From Allolobophora icterica (lineage: Eukaryota; Annelida; Clitellata; Crassiclitellata; Lumbricidae), in assembly GCA_963556255.1 (NCBI GenBank), contig OY744608.1:7967023-8031022 (forward strand): 64,000 bases of DNA, read 5' to 3'. Every line of letters starts with the position of its first letter. The first letter of the stretch is position 1. The notes under the pieces are model-generated. The model did no database searches and was not told the origin of the DNA. It saw only the letters and a list, made by a program, of their open reading frames with translations. A program made the translations under genes and the position numbers. Shown one piece after another: positions 41,206-58,800 of this stretch.

Positions 41206-41955
41206 AGAGAGCTAGTTGGTTGGTTGAATAAATGAATTGATGGATGGAGAGCGCACGAACGAATAAAGTATAGGTGCAAGTGTACTTATATTTGTCCATG
41301 AATGGAAATGTGTGCATGTAAGTGCATAATTGAGTGTGCACGGATGTGTATTTGATGTCGCTGTATACTGTACATGTACAACCGGAGTACTCCTCTTATA
41401 TCTGAATTGGCTAGGGCGCAAGCAACGCAGAAATCCCGAACCATCTTCCTGCCTCTGTCTGGTTGTGTTATGCCATACGAACGGTGAGAACTGTTCAAAA
41501 TAGATGACAACGGCCTTTGTTGCCATAAGCTGTCGTTAAACTCTGGATCCATCATCTATGCCCTTGTTTGCCTTTGAGCCACCAATGACCTTTGTAGCTG
41601 CTGTCTAGCAGTACGCTAATTACTTGAGTCCCGCCAAACACACCAACAGAAGCATTCCCTCAAGTGTCCCTACTTAGAAGAGCTGCCAGCTGAGTTCCTG
41701 TGAAAAAGAACGGCATTCAAGTGTCGTTTAAGTGTCCCTCAAAGGCCACGCTTCTAAACCACGATGTTTATGATCTGACTGGTAACTCCGTTGTCTACTT
41801 TGACTAGACATCATTGCAACGATGCGTGAACGACCAGACAGCCTCTTTTAAAGTACCCTTGGTTCTTGGGGTGTACACTCGATTTTGTACACTCCAGAAA
41901 CGTTTTGGAGCCACTGGACAGGAATGGAAGAGCGCATAAGATAATGCCGTATGAA
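41206..41955. other. Non-coding with one dispersed repeat
   Basis: 41500-41555 carries the ACGGCCTTTGTTGCCATAAG block (minus-strand copy of the repeat at 24421-24490). No gene otherwise. Confidence 0.45.
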
Positions 41956-42055
41956 GTGTGTGCGACTTAAGTTTCTTAGCCTCGGCATGTGTGGGAGCTG
42001 GTTAACCCTCTCCCTTGCCGTCTGATCTTTCCGCCGACAGTTTAGCGACAGTTTA
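41956..42055 (-). repeat. SINE body fragment
   Basis: GCGACTTAAGTTTCTTAGCC, then CTCTCCCTTGCCGTCTGATC; a partial minus-strand SINE next to the full copy at 42118-42400. Confidence 0.6.
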
Positions 42056-42117
42056 CTTATTTAGTGGCTGAGCTGCAGCTTGAGTTCACCAGAGGGCCTA
42101 GAATTACTGTAGAAGAG

Positions 42118-42400
42118 CATCAGTCCCTTAAGCTAATCCAACGAAGCAGCCATGGGTATGAAGTGCTAGCGACTAAGTTTTCTTAGCCTCAGCATATAAG
42201 GGGAGGGTTGCCAGTCATCTCCATCGTGGTGTAATCTTCCCACCGCCAGTGTACGGTCACGGTACTCATTAAAGCTGAGTTGGCTAGGGGGCGCAGGTGG
42301 TACCGAAATCTCGACACAAATTTCTGTCCTAGCGGGGATATGAACCCCCGACCTCTCGGTTGATTTTCAACACACTACCACTAGACAATCACAAACCCCT
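42118..42400 (-). repeat. Full-length tRNA-derived SINE
   Basis: Read on the minus strand: tRNA-like head with box A GTCTAGTGGTAGTGTG and box B GGGGGTTCATATCCCC, then GCGCCCTAGCCAACTCAGC-type body, CACTGGCGGTGGGAAGATTA, CTTATATGCTGAGGCTAAG and a tail with CTTCATACCCATGGCTGC. This is the clearest reference copy for the family in the window. Confidence 0.8.
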
Positions 42401-42532
42401 TATATCTTCCTACCCTGGCGAGGACAGAATTGTAATCTGTAATTGCTAAATTATATAGCGCCACTTCAAGACAGAATCATCAGAGGCCCTCCCGACCTAA
42501 CACAATGAAACCACGATCGAACAGAACGGTCT

Positions 42533-42811
42533 TCAAGCGCTTGCAGACAGGAGAATAGAACGAATAACAAAGGTTTTGCTTACCTTTAACGACGAGTCGT
42601 GCGCAGGTAACTGCATCTCAAACATCTTATCAGTGGAGGTTGCATACTCGATCGAAGATGCGTGCGCCGCTGCTCTCAGCTCGACCGATAAACTATTCGT
42701 GGGCACCGGTCGCAAGATATCCGCTTCTAATTCAGACACTGTTGGTAAAACGGGAATCGAAATTCGAAGGTAATTCCAGTCGCGTTTTCGCCTTACAATA
42801 GACGCCTCCAA
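42533..42811 (-). CDS. Possible single coding exon, unknown
   Basis: Open minus-strand frame of about 90 codons with balanced, non-repetitive composition (RDWNYLRISIPVLPTVSEL onward, ending near LPAHDSSLK). A strong donor AAAG|GTAAGC occurs in frame on the minus strand at about 42588, and CTATTGTAAG|GC near 42800 could be an acceptor. There is no ATG, no recognised domain, and no partner exon nearby. It could belong to a minus-strand gene whose other exons are unseen, or be chance. Confidence 0.35.
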   Translation of the reverse strand: MEASIVRRKRDWNYLRISIPVLPTVSELEADILRPVPTNSLSVELRAAAHASSIEYATSTDKMFEMQLPAHDSSLKVSKTFVIRSILLSASA

Positions 42812-42899
42812 ACGGGAGGAAAACCGTGGCTGGAGGAAGGAGGGTAGTGATCTCCGGATGATGATGTTGAAGAGCCGGGTTCGATCTAGGAGACGAAAA

Positions 42900-45485
<2,586 letters not shown>

Positions 45486-45524
45486 AAAGAAGAGAGGGAA
45501 GAGAGGGATGTTGATATTATTTAT

Positions 45525-45720
45525 TTATTTATTATTACGAATTTATTAAGCGCCAATACGTAATGACCAACTATCAAGCGATGTCGCTGAGCAACTGCTC
45601 AAGGTCCGTACAGAGTAACCGTCTCAGAGGAGGAGGAGGAGGAGGAGGACGAGGAGGAGGAGGAGGAGGAGGAGGAGGAGGAGGCTCGAACCCGTACTCT
45701 CCGCATCACAAAGTGAGAGA
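45525..45720 (-). repeat. SINE with internal GGA expansion
   Basis: TTATTAAGCGCCAATACG, CTCAAGGTCCGTACAGAGTA and GGCTCGAACCCGTACTCTCC match the SINE at 49985-50125, but a GGA array of about 55 bp has grown from the AGTGGAGG position of the related copy. Confidence 0.75.
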
Positions 45721-46127
45721 AGCTGACTACCACAAAAACTTGTCCTTTGCAAATTTTAACCTAATATGGTCCCGTAAGAGTCTTAATCGTAAACTCCTAT
45801 TATCTCAAGCAGGGCATCAGCTTATTCACGAGCGCTGCATTTATCAGTTTGATTCACTTTTATTTTCCAGCAGCACAGTTTAAACACACAAGCAAATGAC
45901 CAACTACAATCACAAATGCACGTAATTTTTACAACTGTTAAATACTTCAGTTCAACTTGAACACGTGGCAAACATGGAGTCCCGATTAACTTAGCAGCGT
46001 TAACAGTTGAGTAATTTAAGAAAATGATACTTGTATATGCCTACATCGAAGTCCCCTTATATATATATGATGTAATTTCGTTATAGGCCTATCATAAATT
46101 CTGGTATAATGCGTTAACCTCGACCGA
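45721..46127. other. Non-coding, no gene seen
   Basis: 45810-45840 holds the AGGGCATCAGCTTATTCACG dispersed block. Otherwise nothing recognised. Confidence 0.45.
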
Positions 46128-46380
46128 CACACTGGTCATCATTGTCAGCAACTTAATTTTCTTAGCCTCGGCATATGATATGAGGGCGTGTAATCAGTCC
46201 TCTCCTTCGCCGCCTAATCTTCCCACGGACAATGTACAGGATAAGCTACAATTTGTAGTTGAGTTCGCCAGAGGGCGTAAGTGAGATATTACTCTCGAAA
46301 AATATTCCTGCCCTGGCTGGGATTTGAACCCATACCTCTGTGGCGACTGTCGGGCATGCTAATCACCAGATTATACTTTA
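46128..46380 (-). repeat. tRNA-derived SINE, near full length
   Basis: Minus-strand SINE with TTTTCTTAGCCTCGGCATAT body and a reversed head ending GCTAATCACCAGATTA; box B reads GGGTTCAAATCCCAGCC on the minus strand. Confidence 0.75.
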
Positions 46381-46943
46381 CGTATACAACCAGTATATTT
46401 CTGGTGTAGTACCAGTACACTCTGGGTACATATCGTTAACAGATGGAATTCCACGCGGAAAATTAATAACAAACTGCATGCTAAAACCCAAAAGTATACG
46501 TAGTCTATTATATGTATAGTCTATCAAAAATAAACAGCAATTCATCTAACGGGAATGTCTAAAACGATCACAGTTACTAGTTACTGGAACTTATATCATG
46601 AAGCAATTTGCCACTAATTCGTAAGAAAAATTCAAACTCGGTCCATTCCTGACATAATTACTGTCACCTCATCAAAACATACCAGGTTAGCAGCTTTCCC
46701 GGAGCTACCAAAACGTTCAGGTGATATGATGACAAATATTTCGCAGGTAGTAACAGTAGCTGGTAATAAAGTCAACAGTATCTTGTAGGTTACCAACTTC
46801 TATTACTAGCAGTAGCTGATTGTGGTGGTAGGGACTTCCTTAGTGAGTGGTAGAGTAGAGGAGGACTTACTAACTGGTGATGTTAGTGGTTCAGATAGTA
46901 GTGATTTATTTTGATCTGGCAGTTATGACTTTCTAAAGATTTA
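46381..46943. other. Non-coding, downstream of the TNF gene
   Basis: AT-rich, no frame or repeat end seen. It probably includes the 3' flank of the TNF-like gene. Confidence 0.4.
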
Positions 46944-47071
46944 TCAACGGTGGTGGTGATGTTTGTGGTGGTAGTGGTAATACCAGTGTTTAAATTCAAT
47001 TACAGTGTAGTGTTCTATTTTGTAACGTCTGTATTTTGATGATTCGACAATGGTAGCGGTGGTGGTTGTGT

Positions 47072-47136
47072 TGATGGTGGTGGTGGTGGTGGTGGTGGTG
47101 GTGGTGGTGGTGGTGGTGGTGGTGGTGGTGGTGGTG
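47072..47136. repeat. (GGT)n microsatellite in probable 3' UTR
   Basis: About 65 bp of GGT repeats roughly 110 bp beyond the TNF-like gene's stop codon (minus strand CAC repeats). Confidence 0.95.
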
Positions 47137-47246
47137 CTGTTGCTGATGAAGTTGGTGTTGGTGGTGATATCTGTGGATGGTGGTTTTGATATTTTGATGA
47201 GTTTGTAGTGGCTCAAGTGGTAGTAACAACAATTGTTTGGCAACAT

Positions 47247-51504
<4,258 letters not shown>

Positions 51505-51589
51505 TTCCGGAGGTCTAAGTCAACTGCTAACAGAAAAATAAAAGTGTAAATATTGCTGTGTCCTAACTTGCATAAATAATTATGCTAGT

Positions 51590-51700
51590 ACAATGCCTGC
51601 TGTATGCCCACATGGAGCCAACGTACGACCAACATTCCCGTATGTGACCGTAGAGAGCCCACATGGGTCCTATCTAATGGCCGTGGAAATGCAGGAATGT
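51590..51700. repeat. Short dispersed repeat, CCCACATGGG type
   Basis: GCCCACATGGAGCCAACGTA and GCCCACATGGGTCCTATCTA resemble CCAACATGGGTTCCATCTAA at about 6869 and GCCCAACATTGGCCCAACGT at about 50200. Unassigned. Confidence 0.45.
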
Positions 51701-51737
51701 TGGGTACCGGTAGCTGTTTCTTGGTTTACTGAATTTA

Positions 51738-52045
51738 GAAGGCAGTTGGGTGAGCGATCGAGCAGTGCTTAGCATTCTGGACTGTCGCTCTGTTAGGTCA
51801 GGATTCAAATCCCATAGAGCAGAGAGAAGCTTCGAATATCTGATCCACTTCCACCCCTAGCGAACTCAGCTAGAAAATGAGCATATAAAGACCCGCGCAC
51901 ACTCTGTGGGACGCTGTGGCGGCGAGGGAGAATGACCACTCGCCCTCATATGCCGAGGCTAAGCAAAATGAAGTCGCTAACGCTTCGTACCCATGGCTGC
52001 TACTTGGGATTCGCTTAAGGGAAATGTTCTTCCTACGCGAAGTAG
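51738..52045 (+). repeat. tRNA-derived SINE, plus strand
   Basis: Head with box B GTCAGGATTCAAATCCC near 51802, body with CTAGCGAACTCAGCTAGAAA and CATATGCCGAGGCTAAGCAA, tail GTACCCATGGCTGCTACTTG and GCTTAAGGGAAATGTTCTTCC. A second, reversed head follows at about 52080-52145. Confidence 0.75.
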
Positions 52046-52145
52046 TGAAGAGTTCAACAAGGCGATTTAAAATTATGTCGATTTCACGAGACAGACCCGG
52101 GTTCGAACCCGTAGCTTGCAGAAGTAAAAGACTGCCCCGTTGACC

Positions 52146-52645
52146 ACAATATATACAACCCCATACCACAAGGTACCATGCACCAAAACACTTTATTAAG
52201 CTACTCTACACTACACTGCAACAGAAACTCCGCCACTGCTCTACTCTGGCAGTGCCAGCCCGAAGCCCACAGAAGACACAATGCCGGTACTAAAACCTAA
52301 ATGCGCTATATTAAGTGTCTTGACAAATACAAGTCGCTACAGTGCACCACTCTACCTTACATCTGGGTAAACGAAAACTGCGGAAACTGGGAAAGAAACC
52401 CCGCAGACTAAAGCAAAACTTCGGCAGCAGACTCACCTCATAAAACCAAGCATTAATAGTTGGCTAATTTTCTGATCAACTTAATAACCTCTGTGTGCAA
52501 CGCTGCTATAGAGAAAATTGAAGGTTTCATAAGCACGAAATGGGTTTTTTCAACAACAAACTTCTGGAAAAGAATGGGTACAAGCTGAGACCCTTTGCTT
52601 CCGTAATTATCAGGCCTATATAGTCTTGCCTCGTGGGCTAACTCG
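52146..52645. other. Non-coding, no gene seen
   Basis: CTAC-rich sequence and no recognised feature. Confidence 0.4.
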
Positions 52646-52719
52646 GGGTTACTAGGTCTACAAACAAGACACAGAAGTTCCCATATCACGCAAAACAAAC
52701 CGAAACAGTCGTTGCATGT

Positions 52720-52794
52720 GTAAATAAGGCCTACGACTCAGCAACAATTAGATCATAACGATCTAATTGTTGCTGAGTCGTACGCCTTATTTAC
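52720..52794. repeat. 75-bp near-perfect hairpin
   Basis: Arms of about 35 bp (GTAAATAAGGC..TACGACTCAGCAAC to TTAGATC and its complement) around ATAAC. Copy 2 of the duplication (about 56366-56410) has only the single-arm sequence. Confidence 0.93.
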
Positions 52795-53227
52795 TTATTT
52801 AGCCTACCATTAATAAAATGATCACGAAATGAACTCTGTCCAATTCGGAAACTAGGATATATCGAGATGTGGCGAAGGGTGCAGAGGGGATAGTTTTTGT
52901 CGGAGACAGGGTTGAGGGGCACAAAGTGAGGGCGCAACAATATAATTCGACGTTTTAACTGATAGAACTCTAGACTATTGACATGGGGCGCAAATTGTTC
53001 CCTCGTGCACCTGAGAACAAAAGGCTGTAGCTACACCATTGTAAAGATCACTCTTTAGACCTGCATTGCGTCCTAGTTGCTCATATAGTGGTGTCGACGT
53101 TTTGCTTTTTTAGCAAAATACAAAACGTTTAATGCACTAATATCGTAGTATTGAAATTTCTAAAGCGATACTTAAAAGCTAAGCTCAGGGTACCAACTTA
53201 TTCACGAGCGCTGCGTCGTGTCAGAGG

Positions 53228-53390
53228 GGTACCAAGTAAGTAAGTAAGTAAGTATGTTCTTTAATAAACCACCTGCAAACGCACTGTGGTTGACAAACAG
53301 GTTAATACAAAAAGAGGTGTACGAAACATGATATAAAAACTTATAACCGTGTTAAATAGGATATGGAGTTGGATAAAAGAGATAATAGGG
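53228..53390 (-). mobile_element. GTAA-tailed LINE end inserted in copy 1
   Basis: (AGTA)n followed by TGTTCTTTAATAAACCACCT and about 110 bp more. It is absent at the matching place in copy 2, where GAGGGGTTGTCCAGATATAA runs into CGGAGGTCCAAG. Confidence 0.75.
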
Positions 53391-54007
53391 AAGTGGAGGT
53401 CCAAGTCCCGTTGCCAGGAGATGAGGGAGAGAAGGAGGCAGAGGAGCTGGTAAGGCGGATTGCGTCTGGAACGAGGGAGATTGGAAGGCGGAGGATGGGA
53501 TGGATCTGGATAGGAGTTCTTTAAGAGGTGAAACTTTAGTTTGGAGTGGGAAGTCTGACAGGTGATGGACAGAGGAGCGTGAGGCAGAAGAACAATATAA
53601 TATAGATATATAACAACGTCTGAACCCGAGAGATTAATAAATCACACAGTACTTATCTCATAGACACGTCTATTAAGACACCTACATTGTGATGCTCCAC
53701 ACTTAAACTTCAACGAAAATCTATTGCAATGATTAAAGGTGTAGGCCTAATAATATATTCATATATACCAAAACTTCTGGACTATCCACAATAACCTGAA
53801 ATATTCCAATGATATAATTAAATCTGAGATTTACACTTATATGACCATTTTGACATATAGGCCATGTGATTATACATATTCACGTGTAAAGCAGCAGCCT
53901 CCAAGAGTACGCCAAACTTACAATAATATGCTAAGATCGTACCCAAAATGTATAACTGTATGTTAGTATGCTATAAGACCAATAAGAGTAGGGCCTAGGC
54001 AAAGTAA

Positions 54008-55440
54008 ACTATCCTTCAGACCTTTCGCCAACAGATCTCACTTCCCCCTATACCTTACTCTTCTCCTGTCCGCAATCTTTGAGTCATCTTTGATAAAAAC
54101 CTTACCTTTGCCGACCCCGTCACTCAACTATCTCTCACCTGCTACATGCACATTCGTGACCTTCGTCGACTGCGCCCAATACTTGATTACAAGACTGCCT
54201 GTACAATAGCCACTTCAGCTGTACATTCCAAACTCGATTACTGCAATTCCCTTTTCTACAACATCGACTCTTTCTAAATAAAACGCCTGCATGCAAACAG
54301 TCCAGAATGCCCTCGCCCGCGCAGTCACCAAACTCCTAAACACCATCACATAACCCCTGTTTTGAAATCACTTCATTGGCTAAAAGTCCCTCAACCAGTG
54401 GCGTCTAACTCCCCCAAAGTAAATGGAGAATCAACCCCCCCCCAAATTTACCCCCTGAAATACACATTTTGGTGTTTTCTGAGATTCTGCAGTGGGAGAG
54501 ACGCCAATCGTCTTTGATATGATGGCGTCGTAAAATAAACGAATTAATCAGTCATTCTGAGACAGTTAGGCCTACAGATTAATGATTTAATGGATGACTA
54601 GCTGAATGTTTTGTACTTTAGGCTCTAATAGGTGCTGAGGTTGCGTCTAGACTGACAGTGCCCAAAGAGAGTCAGAGCAATTATCACGCGAAGCGCGAAA
54701 ATTTTTTTTTGACCTTTTCGGAATTTCAATATTTTTGCTTTGTTGGATTTGGCTATATTATCACACGGGACAAAAGAGCTATCATGAAAAAATGCAACCC
54801 CCCACTTTCAGTCAAAATATGTAAAACCCCCCCACTTTTGAAGTTCGATGGAGATCGTTCTCCACACTCCACCATTGGTAGACGCCACTGCCCTCAACGC
54901 ATCCAATACAATATCATATCTCTTACTTACAACGCCCTTCAAACCTCTCAACCTTCTTACATTCGCCAGCTATTCACCATCCAACCGTCCGGGCCTAGGC
55001 TACTCGCTCATCATCATATCTTTCTCTATCTCGGCCTTCAGTGTCCTCATGATCTCACCTCTGAAATTCTGCAACCGCTCCTTAGTCTATGCTGTACCGG
55101 CTCTTTGGAATGACCTCCCAAAAGATCTCCGCCAGTTTGCTCATCCTCCCATATAGCCTGCTGACATCACCTCTCCTCCGCTTGCACTGTCCTCCGCTGC
55201 TTTCCACTCACGACTGAAAACCGAACTCTTCAAGATATCCCTGCGCCACCACACAACCGCCATCATCACCGATTACCACCATAGCACCCTGTTGTCTCCT
55301 CGGCTTGACCTCCCCGGACTCTGACCTGGCACCGGAACGGACAAGGCGGACATGGCTATTGCGGACTTGATTTGATATAGCGCCGGTGAAAGGCTGGTCT
55401 CCCTAACGTGGCTTTTGTGACGCTGAGAAATTTCGGAGAT
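54008..55440 (+). mobile_element. LINE 3' fragment interrupted by a MITE
   Basis: Plus-strand frames give DLRRLRPILDYKTACTIATS, HSKLDYCNSLFYNIDS, TVQNALARAVT, SLHWLKVPQ and, after the MITE, RIQYNIISLTYNALQTSQPS then ALWNDLPKDLR: the C-terminal region of a CR1/L2/Rex-like LINE. One or two frameshifts are present (near 54278, 54345 and 55000). The MITE at 54396-54890 splits it within the SLHWLKVPQ-RIQYN coding stretch. The empty site lies in copy 2 near 57940. Confidence 0.82.
54396..54890. mobile_element. hAT-type MITE, 495 bp, TSD CCCTCAAC
   Basis: Ends are CAGTGGCGTCTAAC and, reversed, CAGTGGCGTCTACC. A perfect 8-bp duplication CCCTCAAC lies at 54388-54395 and 54891-54898. Removing the element and one octamer restores the LINE reading frame, which independently fixes the limits. 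The open frame at 54658-55113 runs across the MITE border and is spurious. Confidence 0.95.
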
Positions 55441-56289
55441 TTACATATACATTTACGTCAAACTTAGATTTATAATAGCAAGCTAAGATCATACTCAGAC
55501 TGTATAACAAGCTATATTTAAACTTAGACACACACCAATAGCCTATTTTTAGATCCTATAGCCGAAGTGTTTAACATGATATATAAGAGTATACGCCGAA
55601 CTTAGATTTAGAATAATATATTAAGATCGTACCCAAAATATATAATAACAGGTTAAGCCCTATAAGTGTACGTTAAACTTATACGCATAGTATGTTAAGA
55701 TCACACAATAAACGTATAATGACATGCTGGAGGCGTGCATCAAACTGATACGTATAATTTCATGTTAAGATCTTACCCAACCCAATATGTATGTGTAGAG
55801 TATTCTATGCGTGTGAGTAATCCCAAAACCTATACGTGTATCAACTGCTGTACTGATAAAAAACAGTCGCCGTAGAATGAATATATAGATTCGGGTCACG
55901 TGATTCTGCGTGGGCGATAGGGTGGAGAATGGAGATTTGTCGTTCATAGAACAAACACAAAATCATGATTCGAAAATAGCTCCGTGAGTGCGGTATACTA
56001 TACGAGGAACTAATATTATTTGGAGATGGCGGAAGCTGTGATAGGTCTGTATTAATATAATTCACCGAAGATGGACTCTATAGACCAGGAAGCACTTCCG
56101 AGCTAAACACAGGACTTCCTGGACAGATTCATCGCTTCTGTACGAGAATTACACTCTGCCCTAAAGATCGTTCTGATAAAAAACCAGCCACGGATAAGAA
56201 CTTTCCTAAGCGTGAAATTTAGAGCAGGATTTTCATATATATAGAAACAGGAAGATCCAGTCTAGCCCTCTTAATCAATCAATCAATCA

Positions 56290-58800
56290 ATCAATCTATT
56301 AGGTCCACAAACAAAACACAGAAATCCCCATATCACCCAAAACAACCGAAACAGTCATTGCATGTGTAAATAAGGCGTACGACTCAGCAACTTTAGATCG
56401 TTATCGTACGAATAATAAAGTGATCATCAAATGAACTCTGTCCAATTCGGAAACTAGTAGGCCTATCTAGGGTGTAGAAGGATTAGTTTTTGTCGGAGAC
56501 GACGTTGAGGGGCACAATCTGAGGACGCAACAATATAATTGGACGTTTTAACTGATAGAACTCTAGAGTACTATTGACACGGGGCAAACATTGTTGCCCC
56601 GTACACCCGAGAACAAAAGCGGTAGCTATAAATTACTGTAAAGATCACGCCTTAGACCTGCATTGCGTCCTAGCGGCTCATATAGTGGTGTCGAACTTTT
56701 GCTTTTTTAGCCAATACAAAACGCATCGTGCACTAATTTCGTAATCTTGAAATTTCTAAAGCGATACTTAAAAACTAAGTTCAGGGCACCAGCTTATTCA
56801 CGAGCGCTGCGTCGTGTCAGAGGGGTTGTCCAGATATAATAAGCGGAGGTCCAAGTTCAGTTGCCAGGAGATCAGAGAGAGAAGGAGGTAGAGGAGCTGC
56901 TGGAACGAGGGATATTGGAAGGCGAAGGCATACCCCTAAGCCGCCGCCGTTAGCCGCCGAGCCGAAAAAATTTCTGCAAGCCGATAAACCGCCGGAAATT
57001 TTGCGGCTTAGCCGAAAAACCGCCGAGAGTAATTTCACGGCTAGCCGCTGGAAAAAAGTTTGGCTAGAACATGCGCATAGTTGTGATTATAAAGTTTCCA
57101 CATGATGTCCGTTTGTTTCTTAACATAATTATTTGAATTTATTTCTAAAATTATTTTCAGACTGAGTGAATATTGCCCACGTTTCGATTTAAAAGTATAT
57201 TGTATTACTGTGTTAATGATTGATGCACTTATAGTCGAAAAAGGAGTTTACGCGCTTAAAGAGCGTAAACTACCTTTCTCGGCTAGCCGTAAAAAATTTA
57301 CGGCTAGCCGAAAAAGGAGTTTACGCTGTTTTACGGCTAGCCGAAAAACCAGCCGTAAATTTGCTCAAGCCAGCCGTTAACCAGAAAAATTACGGCTTAG
57401 GGGTATAGGCGAAGGTCGGGATGGTTCTGGAAAGGAATTCTTTAAAAGGTGAGATTTTCGTTTAGAGTGGGAAGTCTGACGGGTTATTGATAGAGGAGCG
57501 GGAGGTATATGGACAATATAATATTAATAATATAAACAAACAGAAATATTACGAAGTCATTCATAAAGTGAACTTTTTGTTACTCGATTGACATTTATGT
57601 AGCTTAAAATGACTGCGTTCTAAAGGTGTCCAACTGCATTCGTGGTTTGTTATATAGCACCAGATTTAGACGGTTTAAAAACAATTTGAAAATGTATTTT
57701 CCAACGTGCGTTAAATTTATTATGACCTTCATACTAGAGTCATTAAAACAAAAACGTACGGTAACAAAAAGTTCTAATTTCACGCACAATGGAAAATACA
57801 TTTCAGATTGTTTTTAAACCGTCTTAGGACGGGCAATAATCTAGTAGATGAATAATATAACATTTGAGCATGAGACATTACTAAATCACACAGTACCCAA
57901 AATGTATAATTGTATGCTATAAAAATAATAAGAGTAGGGCCTAGGCCTGCCTCAAACTTAGACTCATAATAGTACGCTAAGATCTTACTCGGATTGTATA
58001 ACATGCTAGGTGTACCCTAAACTTATTTTTTATATCGTAGCCAAAGTGTTTAACATGTTATATAAGAGTATACGCGTACCCCAAACTTAGATTTATAATA
58101 GTATATTAAGATCGTACCCAAAATATATAATAATAACACGTTTCAAGTGTATGTTAAAAATTTACTTATACGCATATTAGTATGTTAAGATCACACAATA
58201 AACGTATTACGACATGCTAGAAGCGTGCATCAAACTGATACACATATAATATCATTTAAGATCTTACCCAACCCAATATGTATGTGTAGAGTATTCTATG
58301 CGTGTGAGTAATCCCAAAACGTATACGTGTACCAACTGCTGTATAAGATCGTACTGATAAAAAAAGTCGCAGTAGAATGAATATATAGATTCGGGTCACG
58401 TGTTTCAGCGTGGGCGACAGGGTGGAGACTCATCATTCATAGAGAAAACATAAAATCATGATTCGAAAATAGTTCGTGAGTACGGTGTACGAGGATTTAA
58501 GCGAAATATCAGCTGTATACATGCGATGTTATTATTTGGAGATGGCGGAAGCTGTGATAGGTCTGTATTAATATAATTCACTGGAGTAGGACTCTAAAGA
58601 CCAGGAAGCACTTCCGAGCTAAACATTATGACTTCCTGGACAGATTTATCGCTTCTGCACGGGAATTAAACTCTTCTCTTAAGAACGTTTTGATAAAGAA
58701 CCAGCCACGGATAAGAACTTTTCTGGCAAAGCGAGAAATTTAGATCAGGATTTTCATATATAGAACCAGGTAGATTCAGTTTAGGCCTCTCAATCAATTA
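56290..58800. repeat. Tandem segmental duplication, copy 2
   Basis: Paralogue of 52650-56285, lacking the LINE but carrying the 56929-57407 MITE. The end region (TTCGGGTCACGTG at about 58391 and the TTCATATATAGAA region near 58755) mirrors 55895-56245. Confidence 0.82.
56929..57407. mobile_element. MITE, CATACCCCTAAGCCG ends, 479 bp
   Basis: Ends are CATACCCCTAAGCCG and, reversed, TATACCCCTAAGCCG. The 8-bp duplication GGCGAAGG lies at 56921-56928 and 57408-57415. Copy 1 of the tandem duplication has a single GGCGGAGG at the matching site (about 53487). Inside are many CGGCTAGCCG and AGCCGAAAAA repeats and a palindrome (GTTTACGCGCTTAAAGAGCG, then TAAAC). Non-coding. YA..TR ends with 8-bp duplications fit hAT. 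Confidence 0.92.

Larger units (their letters stand above)
52650..56285. repeat. Tandem segmental duplication, copy 1
   Basis: Paralogue of 56290-58800. Shared blocks include CATATCACGCAAAACAAACC, GAACTCTGTCCAATTCGGAA, TGATAGAACTCTAGA, TTATTCACGAGCGCTGCGTC, AGAGTAGGGCCTAGGC and GGTCACGTG with GGGCGATAGGGTGGAGA. Copy 1 gained a hairpin (52720-52794), a GTAA-tailed LINE end (53228-53390) and a LINE with a nested MITE (about 54008-55440). Confidence 0.82.

Noticed and set aside
54658..55113. 151-codon plus-strand frame
   Set aside because: It begins inside the MITE and runs into the LINE across an insertion border; the real LINE frame is defined by the joined flanks.
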